A stretch of 64,000 nucleotides of DNA from Phaeosaccion multiseriatum (Eukaryota > Ochrophyta, other classes): NCBI GenBank assembly GCA_965112735.1, contig OZ218965.1:744001-808000 (forward strand). The letters run 5' to 3'. The position numbers were made by a program, and so were the translations under genes. Below the pieces are notes generated by a model that worked only from the letters and a program-made list of their open reading frames with translations, was not told the DNA's origin and searched no databases. Shown here in pieces: positions 1 through 11,891 of this stretch. The first letter of the stretch is position 1; every line of letters starts with the position of its first letter.

Positions 1-1987
1 GTGTGGGGGGCTTGCGCGCCGCCTTCCGGGGAAAGTCTGTAACCGCTTCGGGGAGTAACGCATTACCGCACTCCTCTACATCACACACCGTACATGTGCT
101 TCTACTGCTGCTGCTATCGTCATCGCTGTCCTCCTCCTCCTCCTTGTCGCCGTCCTCCTCGGCGTTTCCGTTAGAGGAGACCCCCCCTCCCTGCTCCTTC
201 TTGCTATTGTTCTTCTCTGTGCTGCTGCCGCCGTCGCTCACCAGCCGCAGCGCGAGGCAGTGCTCCTTGATGGGACAGGCCGAGCAGTTGGGACTCTTGA
301 CGGTGCACAGCGTGGCCCCAAGTTCCATGAGAGCCTGATTGAAGTCCCCTGTAAGCGGCAAGCGGAGCCGGAGCCGGGTGAACGGTCGTCAGTTGGTCAG
401 TCAGTCAGTCAGTCAGTCAGTCAGTCAATCAGTCTGTCTGTCTGTCAGTCAGTCAGTCAGTCAGTCAGTCAGTCAGTCAGTCAGTCAGTCAGTCAGTCTG
501 TCTGTCAGTGAGTCAGGCGGAGAGCGGCCGTCGCCAGACCACCAACACCACTTTGCTGCCGTGGCCGGATATACCGATACACTTATGATCGACGCTGCTC
601 ATCTCGATGTGTAGATAAACACCGAGGTCAATAAACTGAAACTGAAACCCGACCCAACCCACCCTGCCCCCACCTGGTCTCTGCTTGTCCACGAGGCTCC
701 TGGCCATCTCCCAACAGAGAGCATTGAGGTCTGACTGTTTGGGGTCCGAGCCCACGGCCCGGAGCCTGCTGAGTACTCGAATCACGTTACCGTCCACCAG
801 GGCCTCCACTTGTCCGAAGGCGATGGAGCTCACCGCGCCTTCACATACATCGCATAGAAGAGGGTACGGAGTGTTGATTGGGGAGTGGGGTGCGGTGATA
901 AGAATCAGAAACAGACGCTTCACTCACGAGCATTATTATGACAAGGTACATTGTGCCGAAGAAAAGTGAAGATGAAGTAAGTATTCCCTACCAGCGGTGT
1001 ACGCTCCAATGCCGGGTATTCTTTTGAGTTCGATCACGGTGGAAGGAAGCTTCCCCCCGAAGTCTGAAACGACCGTCTTGGCCCCGTTGTGCAGCATTTT
1101 GGCACGGCGGTAGTAGCCCAGACCGGCCCACATGGCATTCACGTCGTCTGCAGAGATGGAGAGAGAGAGAGACAGAGAGAGAGAGGGCGAGAGATAGGGA
1201 GAGAGGGAGGGAGAGAGGGAGAGAGCGAGAGAGAGAGTCAGAGGAGAGCGAGAGAGAAAGCGGCAGAATACGCTGAGAAAGGAGAGAAGTGAGGGAGAGA
1301 GGGAGAAAGCATGCACGCACGCACATACGCACCAAGCTCGGCCTCCGCCAGCGCCTGCACGGTGGGGAAACGCCTCATCCAGCGCTGAAAGTAGTCGATG
1401 ACCGTCTCCACACGGGTCTGCTGAAGCATAATCTCAGACACCCACGTCCCGTAAGGACTCCGGGGAATGGCAGCAGCAGTGTCGGCAGTGCTGCTGGTGC
1501 TGGTCATGGACAAGCCGGTTGCACCGACCTCTCCACTCTCCTCGTCGTCTATTTCTATAGCCATAGACTCCGTTTTTCCTGCAGCTGGCGGGCCGGGCTT
1601 GAAGAACGAGCTGATTCGGCCCTGCTGGGTATCCTTTGCCGCAGCTGCAATCACTGCAGCCGCCTTCCCCTTCTTCTTGCCCCCCCCTCCTGTTGCTGGT
1701 GCTGCTGCGGCTGCATCTTTGGCGGCTGCATCTTTGCTCCGCGTCCAGGGTGGGTCATCCCCTCGCCATGGAAGCTTCCGCCGCTCCTTGTCGTACCACT
1801 GGGTCAACTTGTGCCCAATCAAAGCCACCTCCTCTTCCGAAAAGGTGTGCAGCTCGGGCGAGTGTTTTAGGTACTCGCCCACTAAGCCGCTGTTCCGCCT
1901 CCCCACGGCCGGGCCCATAGTGAGAGAGAATGCTGAAGAGAATCTACCCCGCACACCTAAGGACAGCAGGACAATTGTAGCCCTCAT
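1..1987 (-). CDS. MUTYH: MutY-type adenine DNA glycosylase, 3' end off window
   Basis: Base-excision repair enzyme that removes adenine mispaired with 8-oxoguanine. Four exons fit in phase: 1333-1987, 992-1147, 674-838 and 348 to the left edge (introns GTGCGT..CAG, GTAGGG..AAG, GTGGGG..CAG). Visible protein is about 441 residues. Family motifs in order are PWR (res. 73-75), the block [28 protein letters not shown], the helix-hairpin-helix [19 protein letters not shown] with the catalytic VDGN, and the [4Fe-4S] ligands C-x6-C-x2-C-x5-C near position 300. After the cluster comes an acidic D/E stretch and VTDFP.KAARK, the usual lead-in to the C-terminal NUDIX-like domain, which is outside the window. 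The N-terminus ([20 protein letters not shown]) looks like a mitochondrial presequence; Met24 is an alternative start. Odd feature: a roughly 80-residue Ala/Lys-rich insertion between PWR and the catalytic domain that holds a PIP-box sequence, QGRISSFF. Confidence 0.93.
349..673. repeat. (TCAG)n/(CAGT)n microsatellite in MutY intron 3
   Basis: A run of the tetranucleotide CAGT/TCAG with a few TCTG variants occupies about 393-512 of this intron. No coding potential is assigned to it. Confidence 0.9.
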
Positions 1988-2638
1988 TCATTTTTTGAAA
2001 GAAGTAGACAAGGATAGAGCGGCTGCAAAGCTACAAGGCTACTCCATACATAATTGGAGGAGAGCGTAAGCTATATTCTCCGCAAGGGAGAAGAGGGACG
2101 AAGGAGTGGATGTATTGTTTTTTATTATCCTGAAGCCCTGAAGCACGAAATAAGCAATGGAACGGTTGGTCGTTCGCCGCCAAATGACAACTCTTCCTTC
2201 TCTGGCCCCTACAATTGTAAGCGCGCATTGGCCTCGTTGTTAGTCAACGATGAGGACGGCGCTTTTCATCGCCCCGGTCTTGTACGCCTCGCTGACCCCC
2301 GCCTCAGCATTCCTTTTCGGAGCCAGCTGCACGAGCAGCGGTAGAAGCAACACACGGGCCCCGAAACTCCCGACCACAGGACAGGGTTCAGGTTAGATGA
2401 AGGCAAAGAAAGAAATGGAGAGGGGGTTAGGGACAGGGCGTGATGAGAGGACGTGGTGGGGGGCGGGAGTGAAAGAGACTCTTCACTCCCCTTAGCAAGG
2501 GAGACAATGCTTGGTTCCAGCGCGGGTGGAGCCCTATGCTAGTTTGCGAACACACGTCCCTTTGACACCCACCGAAACACACCCACACGCACATACATGC
2601 ACTCACTCACAGGAACACCATGTCGCAGAGAGAGGTCA
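1988..2638. other. Intergenic region between divergent MutY and the acidic-protein gene
   Basis: About 650 bp separate the two divergent start codons. I see no conserved coding segment and no clear TATA box. It is the presumed promoter region for both genes. Confidence 0.5.
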
Positions 2639-3656
2639 ATGATCGTGGTCACCAACGTCCTCCCCCCCAAGTCCGACAAGGAAGGGTACGCAACTCCCGA
2701 GGATGAGATCAACATGCACCCGAACTATTGGGTGGACCCTGACTTCGAGGGCACAGCGCCACCAGGGCTGGCAGGAGAGGACTCTCCAGCGATTGCGATG
2801 ATGCACATGGATGTCGTGCATGACGCACACGGCTTCATTGAGCTCACGTACCATGACCCGTGGATGCCAGCAACCGCCTTCTACATGGATGCATTAGGTA
2901 GGGCAAGAGAGAGAGAGAGACAGGGACAGTAGGGAGGGAGGGAGGGAAAGAGAGAGGGAGGGGGGGGAGGCGGGAGAGGAGACACACACAGACACACGCG
3001 CATACCACATGAGAGAGAGGGCGAGAGTGATGAATCCGTTCCTGCTCTACCTGCTGTTCATCGCTGACCGCTCGCTCTCGTGTGTCGTATTGGGGTGACG
3101 CAGACGCTGAAGACGGTATCAACGACGGAACCTGGTCCGAAGATGAGGATCTGGATAAGGATATGAACGATGAGAGGGCCCTGATGGCCTTGGCAGAGGC
3201 CGAGGAAATGGACGATGGGGAAGAGGAAGTGCTCGTTGACGACACCCTCGAAGACGCTTTCGATGATGTGAGTAGTGAGTGAGTGTGTGTGTGAGAGTGA
3301 GTGAGTGAGTGTGAGAGAGAGTGTGTGGGTGGATGTGTCTGTTTGTCCAGCACACACGGGAGGAAGGCCTGCAGGAGGGTATCACACGTGCGGCGCACTG
3401 CCTTCCCGCCCCGCCTTGTCAGCCATCCCTCTCTCTCTCTGCTTACAGTGTGTGTTTTGTCTTTCTCTCCCTGCTTACAGTGTGTGTCAGCATCTCTTTC
3501 TCTCTCTGCTTACAGTGTGTGTTTTGTCGGAAGGGGGATGGGGTGAACGTCGCTTGTGGTGCTTTTCCCTTGTCTTATCGCCAACATGTGCATGTGCATC
3601 GTCTTTTCCTCTGCTCTGCGCGAAATGTACAGGAGGAGTTCCCGGTGCAGACATAG
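2639..3656 (+). CDS. Small acidic protein of unknown function
   Basis: Not recognised. A three-exon model closes in phase: 2639-2897 (donor GTAGGG), 3104-3267 (acceptor GACGCAG, donor GTGAGT), and a short last exon 3633-3656 coding EEFPVQT and stop. It gives about 148 residues. The first exon is Trp/Pro/His-containing with many conserved-looking aromatic residues (NYWVDPDFEG, ELTYHDPWMP), which argues for a folded domain. The second is a D/E-rich acidic tail (WSEDEDLDKDMNDE and DDGEEEVLVDD). No signal peptide or membrane segment. The start could be the in-frame Met at 2597, or lie in an upstream exon, because a CACAG acceptor-like sequence precedes 2613. The last exon is the least certain part: translation could instead read on through the donor to a nearby stop. 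Confidence 0.5.
3437..3515 (+). repeat. Triplicated 3' splice-site-like element
   Basis: Three tandem imperfect copies (32-35 bp apart) of a pyrimidine tract ending in CTGCTTACAG followed by TGTGTGT, with AG ends at 3448, 3480 and 3515. They lie inside the last intron of the acidic-protein gene. Confidence 0.75.
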
Positions 3657-4541
3657 GCGCAAAGCAGATGAGCAGGGGTCCAATTACGCCGTCTGGAGTG
3701 TGGCAGAGGGAGGCCCGAGCTCACTGGAAGACAAAGCAGTGCAAGAGCAAGGCATCTCCTCTCATGGGCTGGCCTTCCTTACCGACCGACTTACTAGTGG
3801 GGATACTTGCTCTGCGCTTCTGTGCTCTGCACGCTCTGGGAGAGAGGGGGGAGGATGGACTTGGGGACGGTGTACCTTCGTGCGTCTTCGTGAGCGCAAG
3901 AAGCGAAGCGCAAGAGCGAAGCGAGCCCCTCCCCAGCTCGAGTGCTCGTCCGTCCTCCTCACACACACGATTGATTTCTCACCGCTATGTATGTATGCAT
4001 CTGCCTTCCTTCCTTCCGCCGCAAACGCGAAGGAAGGGGGAAGGTGGCGGAGGAGGGGGAGGAGGAGGAGGAATGAAAGACATGCGACAGAAGCAAAGGA
4101 AGAAGTGGAGCAGCAGCAGTAGCGGCGCCTCTATAAATAGAGAGTGGAGAGGGGTGTGGGTCGGCAAGGCAACTAACTACCTGCCGTATACGCCTCGCCA
4201 CACTGCCGGCCGCCTCCCCACCCTCTCCATTTGAGCCCTTGAGGGTCGGGGGTCTGCATTGGATGGCCAAGCAAAGGCATCGGCACAGCCACAGCAGAGA
4301 CAACGGCGGGGTAACTCTCTCGGCAACTCTCTCCCTGTCTCGGCTCCTGTCTCTGTGTCCACCCCCCTGGGCTGGGCTCTGTCCAGCGGGGCGGCAAAGC
4401 TCTTTTTTTTTTACTTTCACTTCGTCTAAAGTATCAATAGGAAGAAGTGTGCTATTTAGAAAAAAGGTCTGGCCGCTACTGCGACTAGATAAGAGTGGCC
4501 GAGAGAGAGGGAGAGAAGAGGCAACTCTCTCTCCCCTCGCC
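3657..4541. other. Intergenic, between convergent genes
   Basis: Between the stop of the acidic-protein gene (+) and the stop of the SKA3-like gene (-). It holds purine-rich low-complexity DNA (GGA-type around 4040-4075) and an isolated TATAAATA at about 4133. I see no supported coding sequence. Confidence 0.5.
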
Positions 4542-7500
4542 TCAGTCGTGGCTGACGATGCTGTAAATCTTCCTCTCCCCTACCTTGTGCATTTCGAGTC
4601 TGCGCAAGTGCACGAGAGAGAGCAGCACCTTTTTGCTCTTGTCCCCCTGGGCGATGATCCCATTCACGTCCTCCTGAGGGGAGGGAGGAGGAGGAGGACG
4701 AGGGGGGGGGGCGGCGGGGAAGGGACAGGGAGAGACTGTTTCAGTTTCAGTTTCAGAACAGCTCCACACACACACACACACACACACAACCAAAGCAACA
4801 GCATTGTCGTTTTTGGAAAGAGCGCCGGCAGACGAGTCTTGCAGTTTCGTTTCCGTATTTGCTTGCACTTCACGGCATTGCATCCCGAAGGGGAAACCCG
4901 AAGGGGGAGGCTCGACACCGTGACCTCATTGTCAGACTCAGTTTCGTCGCCAGTCTCCCGCCCTGCCGTGTACAACCTTTCGTAAACACTTCGTACGCCT
5001 CTCGTAACCTCTCGTAACCTTTCGTAACTGACCTGCGAGAGGCGCCACTCCGCCTGTGAGTCCGCCTGCACAGCAAAGCCGTTGAGCTTCTCCACCGCCG
5101 AGTTGAGCAGCTCCTGCGACACCTGACATTGACATTGCCATGCCAAGTATGTCAGTGATTGATTGAGTCATGCCAAGTATGTCAGTGATTGATTGCGCAG
5201 CGGGGTGTGTGTGTGTGTGTGTGTGTGTTTGTAATGTGTCAGTGGGAGAGTGTTCGCACGCCTGTTATAAGCCCCCACCCGCGAGGAGCGACCACCTTGC
5301 CATTGATCGCACTTGACAAGCTCTAAACCTGGAACTGAAACTAAGCCAGCCTCTACCCCCTCTCCCCTCCCCTTCCCACGCCTAGAGCCCCAATGCCCTG
5401 CCGCTCGCCCAGCCCCCAATCGATCACTCGCACGCACCTGCATGGTGAGGAACTTCGGCGCTGCGGCGTACTCGGCGTCCTCGATGCGCGACAGAGGCCT
5501 TAGAGCTCTCTCCTCCTCCCTGCGTGCCCTCTCCTCCTCCTCGAGCTTGAGATTGGCTGTGCACTCTTCCAGCTCCTTCACAGAGAGAGAGAGAGGGAGG
5601 ACAGAAAAAAGGGATGGAGGAGAGAGACAGAGATAGAGGAGAGAGAAACAGAGAGGAGGAGGACGGGCGTAGAGGGCAGCAGCAGCAGCAGCAGAGGTTG
5701 GGAATGTTGCAGCAGGGCGTTTCGTACACTCAGCGAGAGACATGGGCACACCAAAGGCTGCCACCATCATCACCCCCCCCCCCCCCCCTCCATCTCTCCC
5801 CACTCTCTCCCTCTCTCTCTCCCTTCTGTGCCCCCCCCCCTCTCCTTCCTCTCTCTCAACCTTTTGTGCCCCCCTCCCCTCCCCTCTCACTCCTCTCACC
5901 TCCACTGTCATCATATCCCCTCCCCCCTTCGGTGGCGAGGGCATCCCAGGCGTCTTATCGGCGTCTTCCTCCCCGTCCGGGCCCTCATCCCCCGCCCCTC
6001 CTCCTCCTCCTCCTCCTCCTCCTCCTCCTCCTGCCCCCCCCATGCCCAGGGTTCGGTAGCCCCCCCCCCCCGGAGTGCTCATCGGGTGTGCGGTGGTGAC
6101 AGCTGCAGTAACCAACGAGCGAGGCACGAGCGGGAGGAGAGAGTAGGTAGGTCGGCAGGTCGGCAGGTCGGCAGGTGGGTAGACAGGTAGGTAGGTAGGT
6201 AGGCAGGTAGGCAGGTAGGTAGGCACGTGGGTAGGAAGAGAGGCGGCTAGGTAGGAAGGCAGATAGGTAGGTAGGTAGGCAGGTACGTGCGTAGGCAGGT
6301 AGGTGGTAGGTAGGTAGGTAGGTAGGTAGGTAGGTAGGGAGGTAGGTAGGTTGGGTGGTAGGAAGGTGTGTGGCGAACCACGGAAGACCAGTCATACGAC
6401 TGAAGAACGGAGGAGGCGACAAGGCGAGGCACTCTACTGAAAGAAATGACTCCTCCTCCTCCTCCTCCTCCTCCTCCTCCTCCTCCTCACCTTGAGCACC
6501 CTCGGAAACAACGCCCTCGTGCTGCTGCTGCTGCTGCTCGGACGACGGTGTGTCTGGCCCGAGCATGACGCTATCTTCGGCGGCATCATATCGGACGTTG
6601 GAGGCGCTGATGGGGCTCTCGCCCTCCCCAACGAAGCCCAAGCCTCCGCCTCGGACCCCTCCCCCCCTTGAAGCAAAGCAGCGGACGGCCATACGGACAG
6701 AGAGGGGCAAGGACAGACAGGGGTGGGGTGAGTGCAGCCATCAGAGTCATTAGTCCGGTGGTGGTGGTGGAGGAGGAGGAGGAGGAGGAGGAGGAGGAGG
6801 AGGAGCAGGAGGGTCCGGCAGTGTGCAGGAGGGAGGGGTGCAACTTGTGAGTAAAAGCGTACGGACGGGCAAAAAAGACGGAAGAGGGATGCCACACAGA
6901 GCCGCGAGGAAGAGATACATGTAGAAGAGACAAGACACAGGACAAACTCTTCCTAACCCTCTTCTTCCCTCTTCCTTCCCGCTTCCTTAGCCTCCTCTTC
7001 CCTCTTCCTTCCCTCTTTCTTACCCTCCGTGATCGACGGAGTAGTCCGCAGCGGCGGCACCGAAGCCGTGGCCGGGTGTGTCAGTGACAGCGGGCGGTCG
7101 AACGATGGGCAGAGCGGACCTCGAGGACGTAACCGAAGTAACCGGCAGCAACATAGGCTTGTGAAGGGGCGTCTTGATGCCCTGCGCCGCCGCCGCTACC
7201 ATCGCATTGGGGGTCCCTTCCAGGCTGGAGCCGCTCTCCAGGCTACTTCTCCCTCCGTAGGCGCTGTCGTCTTCCCGTCCTCCTCCTCCTCCCTCCCCCC
7301 CTCCCCCTTCCGCGCCTCCTCCTCGCCTGACGACCGTCTTTAGCCGAGCCGTCTTGAGCCCTCCGCCCATAATGCCTGGAGTGGGAGGATCCGAGTCGGC
7401 AGGGCTGCTGCCCAGTCCGTCTGCAGCACCGTGGCCCTGTCCTGAGGGCGTGGTGTTTCGTCCTTGCCCACTACCAGCGCCCTCCTCCTCCTCAACACCA

Positions 7501-8854
7501 CCAGAAGCAGCCTCACCGTCGCCTCCTCCTCCTCCTCCTCCTCCTCTCGTTGCGGTTCGAGGAGCGCCCCCCGGCCCCGGGAGGAGTTTTCTACCGGTGG
7601 TGGTGAGGAACGACCCCTCTGATCCACCTCCTACTTCCAACGCTTCTTCCTTGTGCAGGAGCGCTCGGGTACTCTGCGACATGCTCCAATCGGGCAGCTG
7701 AGGGGTGCGGGGCTCCTCCAGCAGCGACTCAGACAAAGATGGGGGCGGGGAGGAGCCCGCGAGGGGTTGGGGTCGCCTCTGCCCTTGCTGCTGCCTCTGC
7801 TGCTGCTCCTGTCTAGGCGACGATTGCGAGGTGGCGCTTGATGACGCCCCTGCTCCTCCCCCTTCGTCCTCCCCGCCTTCTGCGACCGCCCCCATGGCAA
7901 GGCCATTGGAAGTGTCATGGTCGCCCCCGTCATACTCCTCATCTTCGGCAGCCGCATCGGCGCTCGTCGCGTCTTCTTCCGCACTAATCATCGAGTCCAA
8001 GATGGAGCCCCCTTCCCCTTCTCCTCCCCCATCCTCGCCCTCCTCCTCCTCGTCGTCTCTCTTTCCCCCACTCCTCCCCTCTTCCTGCTGCTCTGCAGAG
8101 CTTGACAGCACAGAGGCGTCTCGCATGAGTGATGCGTCTATCAGCATGGACTGCTCTGCTCCCTCCTCCCCCCCCTGCTGCCCGACCTCCTGCTCCAAAC
8201 CACCACCACCCGCCTCCTCTCCCTGCCGCTCCTCTTCCTCCTCGTCCTCCTCCTCCTCAGCCTGCTGTCGCAGCTGACGCTGCTCCTCTTCCAGCCACTC
8301 CACCCTCTCAGCGGGCCGCTCATACCCATACGCCTCTAACCTCTCCTCCAGGTCTTGGAAGGCAGCAGCGTTGTACTCGCACAAGGCTTGGCATCTGTCC
8401 ACCGCGTGCCGGAGGAGACTTCCTTCGGGAGTGGTGAGCCACGGGGCCTCCATGCTGCTGACCAGAGAGTCGAGCCCGCGGATGTCTACCATCATGCCTT
8501 CAATCACTTGCTCGGCATTCGCGCCTGCAGCATAGGGGAAGTGTGTAGGCAGCCAGGAGAGGGAGAGACGGTTTGGAAATTAACGAGTGCCTCCAAAACA
8601 AATCCAAAACATATAGAGAAGGGGTGAGGGATATCGGTGAGGACAACATTGCCCCAACACTAAAAGGAAATGAGGCACTTACGATCGGCTCTTGATTGCC
8701 CCTTCGTTCGCTGTTCTTCCCCATCGGCATCCTTGTCCTGCTCGCTGAGCTCGGATCTGAGGGCCTTGGCTGTCTCATCCAGTCCCACAGAGAAGGAGCG
8801 AAACTGGGAAAGGAAGGATGAAGTGCTCGCCATCGCAACCCCCTCGTCGGCCAC
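4542..8854 (-). CDS. SKA3: SKA3-like kinetochore protein with C-terminal winged helix
   Basis: Predicted subunit of the Ska complex, which binds kinetochores and spindle microtubules. Seven exons (8683-8854, 7024-8524, 6491-6666, 5900-6102, 5438-5575, 5033-5122, 4542-4673) sum to 2412 nt with all phases closing, giving 803 residues. N-terminus: helical [20 protein letters not shown] followed by an acidic [10 protein letters not shown] stretch, then a second helical part ending [13 protein letters not shown], which resembles the SKA3 N-terminal helices and its KYGYSP end. The middle is disordered and E/G/S-rich, with [11 protein letters not shown] resembling the SPQLSDFGL motif of SKA3. The C-terminus ([27 protein letters not shown], then [12 protein letters not shown]) matches the pattern of the SKA1-type winged helix that contacts microtubules. 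Family assignment rests on motif memory, and SKA1/SKA3 relatives cannot be separated with certainty. Confidence 0.68.
6120..6365. repeat. (GGTA)n/(GGCA)n tetranucleotide tract in SKA3-like intron
   Basis: A long degenerate tract of AGGT/AGGC units lies between exons 3 and 4 of the SKA3-like gene. A (TCC)n run at about 6440-6487 lies next to it, directly at the donor of exon 3. Confidence 0.9.
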
Positions 8855-9155
8855 AGAGCTAGAGCACTGAAGGCGCGTAAAATGGAGAGGGCTTGGCGGG
8901 GGAGTGGGATTTTTTTCGATGGCAGTGGATGACGAGCTCGACGCCTCGCCCGCTACTCAATCACGCTACGGCCAAGTGATAAAATCGCAAGGAAGAAGAA
9001 GACCTTTGACAGAAAATCCTCTTTCCTCCTGATACGTATGGCCTCCACTGAGTAGGGATGGGGCGGGGGGGGGAGATAGGATCCTCAGACTGAGAAGCAA
9101 ACAAGAGAGAGGGAAGAGAGGAAAAGGGATCATCGAAAAGGGGGGGAAGAAGGAG
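8855..9155. promoter_or_regulatory. Shared divergent promoter region
   Basis: Only 301 bp separate the start codons of the SKA3-like gene (-) and the ankyrin/TPR gene (+), so the two must share or overlap promoters. I see no recognisable TATA or CCAAT box. Confidence 0.45.
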
Positions 9156-11853
9156 ATGGAAGAATCATCTTCGTCCCAGGGCAGCGGAGACAAGGAGCTT
9201 CTCGTCGAGACATTCAAGCGGGCATCATACTGCATCAAAGGGTCGGGAAAGGGGGATGCCGTGCTGATTTCGTCTCTCCATGGAGCTCTCGGAGAGGTGG
9301 ACACGGTGCTTGCAGAGATGGAGCAGGACTCAGAAGACGAAGACTCGATCCAAGAACTCCACAATGAGGCGCAGCGTTGGTACCAAGGCTTGTTTGTGGA
9401 TCTACTGCTGCGAAAAAAGCTGTGGGCCGTCCGACTCGTGTTCATGAACCACAGGCTGAACCCGCTGGTGCCGTTCTCTGACCCGCGTGGGAAGCTGAAG
9501 ACGCCTCTCGGAATGCTGGTGGGGCTGCTGTGCAGTATGGAGGATGAGCTCAACGGGTTAATTGTGGAGGTAGAGCTCGACGACAGCCCCAGTGTGGAGC
9601 CAGAGCTCAACAGCCTCAGCGACTTGTCAGAGCCCGGACGAGGCGCGCGGAAGAGACTGGAGGACGCGGAGAAGGACTTTTGGGAGCTGGCTTGCGCTCT
9701 GCGCTTGCTGCTGGACGAGCGACTGGCCTCCATCCACGTCGCCTACCCAGACGTCATCGAAGATGGCACGCCGCTTGTCTGGGAGATGGCAAGGCTGGGG
9801 GCCGCGCGAACGCTGATGGTGAGCAAGCGCAAAGCCGCCGGCGCGTCTCTGCGTGGCTGTGTCTGTTGGGCTGTTCCGCGATGCTTAGCGCTTGCCTCTC
9901 CATGTCCTTTGGGAATTCCTGTGCGTGTGTGAGTGTGTGTGTGTGTGTGTGTGTGCGAGCTGCGAGACCCTCCGGACCTCTCTCTCTCCGGCCCCTCTTG
10001 CTTCTCTTCCACGTCCTCCTCTTGACCTTATTGACCATACCCCCCTACTCCTCAGGTTCTGCTGGAGCACCGTGACTTGGAGGAGGGCCCTGTGACCATG
10101 AGTGGGCACCTCTCCAAGAGCGCGGACAACACATCGAGCGTAGTCGTAGGCATGGGGGAGCGTCTTGGCATTTTCGAGGCGCTTTCAAATCAAGTGCGTC
10201 CGATTGTCCACGTGGGAAGAAGCAGCTGGAACGGAGGAGGAGAAGACAAGGACGAGGAGGGGCAGGAGCAGCAGCAGCAGCAACCGCCGCCGCCAATGTC
10301 CACGGAAGAGAAGAAGGAGGACTGCATACAAAGGATGGAGCGACGTCGTGGGGAGGATGTGCTACGGCTTCTCGTGAAGGTGAGGCCCTCTGCCCCCCCT
10401 GCTCTTCTGTCCTGGTCGCAGTAGCCCTGGGATCATTCCACACTGCCGAGTCTTACCCCGAGTCTTTCGATCGCTCTCACTTCACTCGAATCTTCCCCCA
10501 AGTCTGTCGATCGCACTCACCTCCACGCGCTGCCTGCGGTGGGCATTCCGCGTTCTCCGTCAAGGATTCTTCCCGTGCTGCACCGCACCATCCTCACCCT
10601 CTTGCTTCTCCTGTCCTTGTGCTTGCTGATGTACGCTCTCATCTCTCTCTCTCTTGTCTCCCTCTCTACTCCTGCCGTCCTGGTGGGTGGGTTGGACGCC
10701 CCTTAGAAGGGGCAGTGGTCAGTAGATGACCCTCACATGGAGGCCCAACTGAGCCGTTATCTGAGCCCTGGAAACCTTCTGGGCGCCGCCATCCTGTGCA
10801 ATAATAGCAGACTCGTGTCCATCCTCCTCGAGTTGGGGGCATACGTGGAGCATGATTACTTCCCCGAACGCGGAAGGATGTTCTGGGACAGGATCCTACG
10901 CTCCGCCTTGTGCCCTTTGACCCTTGCTTGTAGCTGGGCCCATGTTAGCAGCGACATCGTGGATTGTTTACTCCGAGTGGGAGTGGGTGGCGGCAAGAGG
11001 GTTGGAGGCAGGCTGACGGGCCCTGACCCAGGCTCTGGACGCCCTGTTCGTCCTGGCGGGACGGAGGAGGCAACGGCGGGTAGTGGGGGGGAGGAAGAAG
11101 TGGGCTGTGGAGGGGAGGAGTGGAGTGTTGGCCTCGCTCAGTGCAACGAGAAGGAGGGGGTTGCCGCCGTCGTGCTCGAGGCGGCGCTTCGTATCCTCAA
11201 CGCTAAGGAGCGAAGAGGGCCCGTGCCAGCCGGGACCGTGACGGCCTGGGGAGGAGATTTGGAGGCAATGACCAAGGCAATGGCCGAGTCGCCTTTCAAA
11301 GACGCTGTGGCCGATGCTTGGAATGCCGCCGAGGAGCGGGAACGGGAGCGGGTGGCTGCCGCCGGAAAGGAGGGAGCAGCCCCCCTGGAGGATGGAGCAG
11401 ACCCGCTGGAGGCGTTGGACGAGGCTGTGTTTCAAAACCTCGAGGCCAAGGTCTTGCTGCTGCTGGAAGTCTCGCGAGGGCAGGTGAGTGGGGGGCGGGG
11501 GGACAGGTTCTATACCCACACACACGTACACAAGAGAGTGTATCAAAGAAGGAGGCTCGTACTGTACTGCTTCTTTCCTACTCCTTCTCACGCCTGAAGG
11601 AACTGTCGCAATCACGTGCACACACGCACGCACACGCAACAGAAGCGCTCTCCCTCTCCTCTGCTTATCTCGAAGGGGGCGGCTCGGCTCCCTCCTTGCA
11701 GCTGTCAGCTGTCTGTGCCCTCTCACTGCTTGGTCAGCCTTCTCTCCTCGACACCTTCACCTCGCTCTCTCGCAATTCACACACCGGGCCAGTCACTGCC
11801 GAGCTGTGACGTCGTTTCCTTCCCTTTTGCATTGTTGCGCTCGCGTCCTTCCT

Positions 11854-11891
<38 letters not shown>

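Noticed and set aside
4133-4140. TATAAATA as a promoter
   Set aside because: It lies between two convergent gene ends with no start codon downstream on either strand within a sensible distance.
5168-6226. Single long minus-strand reading frame across 5.2-6.2 kb as one protein
   Set aside because: It passes through introns of the SKA3-like gene. The spliced model uses only parts of it, and the remainder is low-complexity intron.
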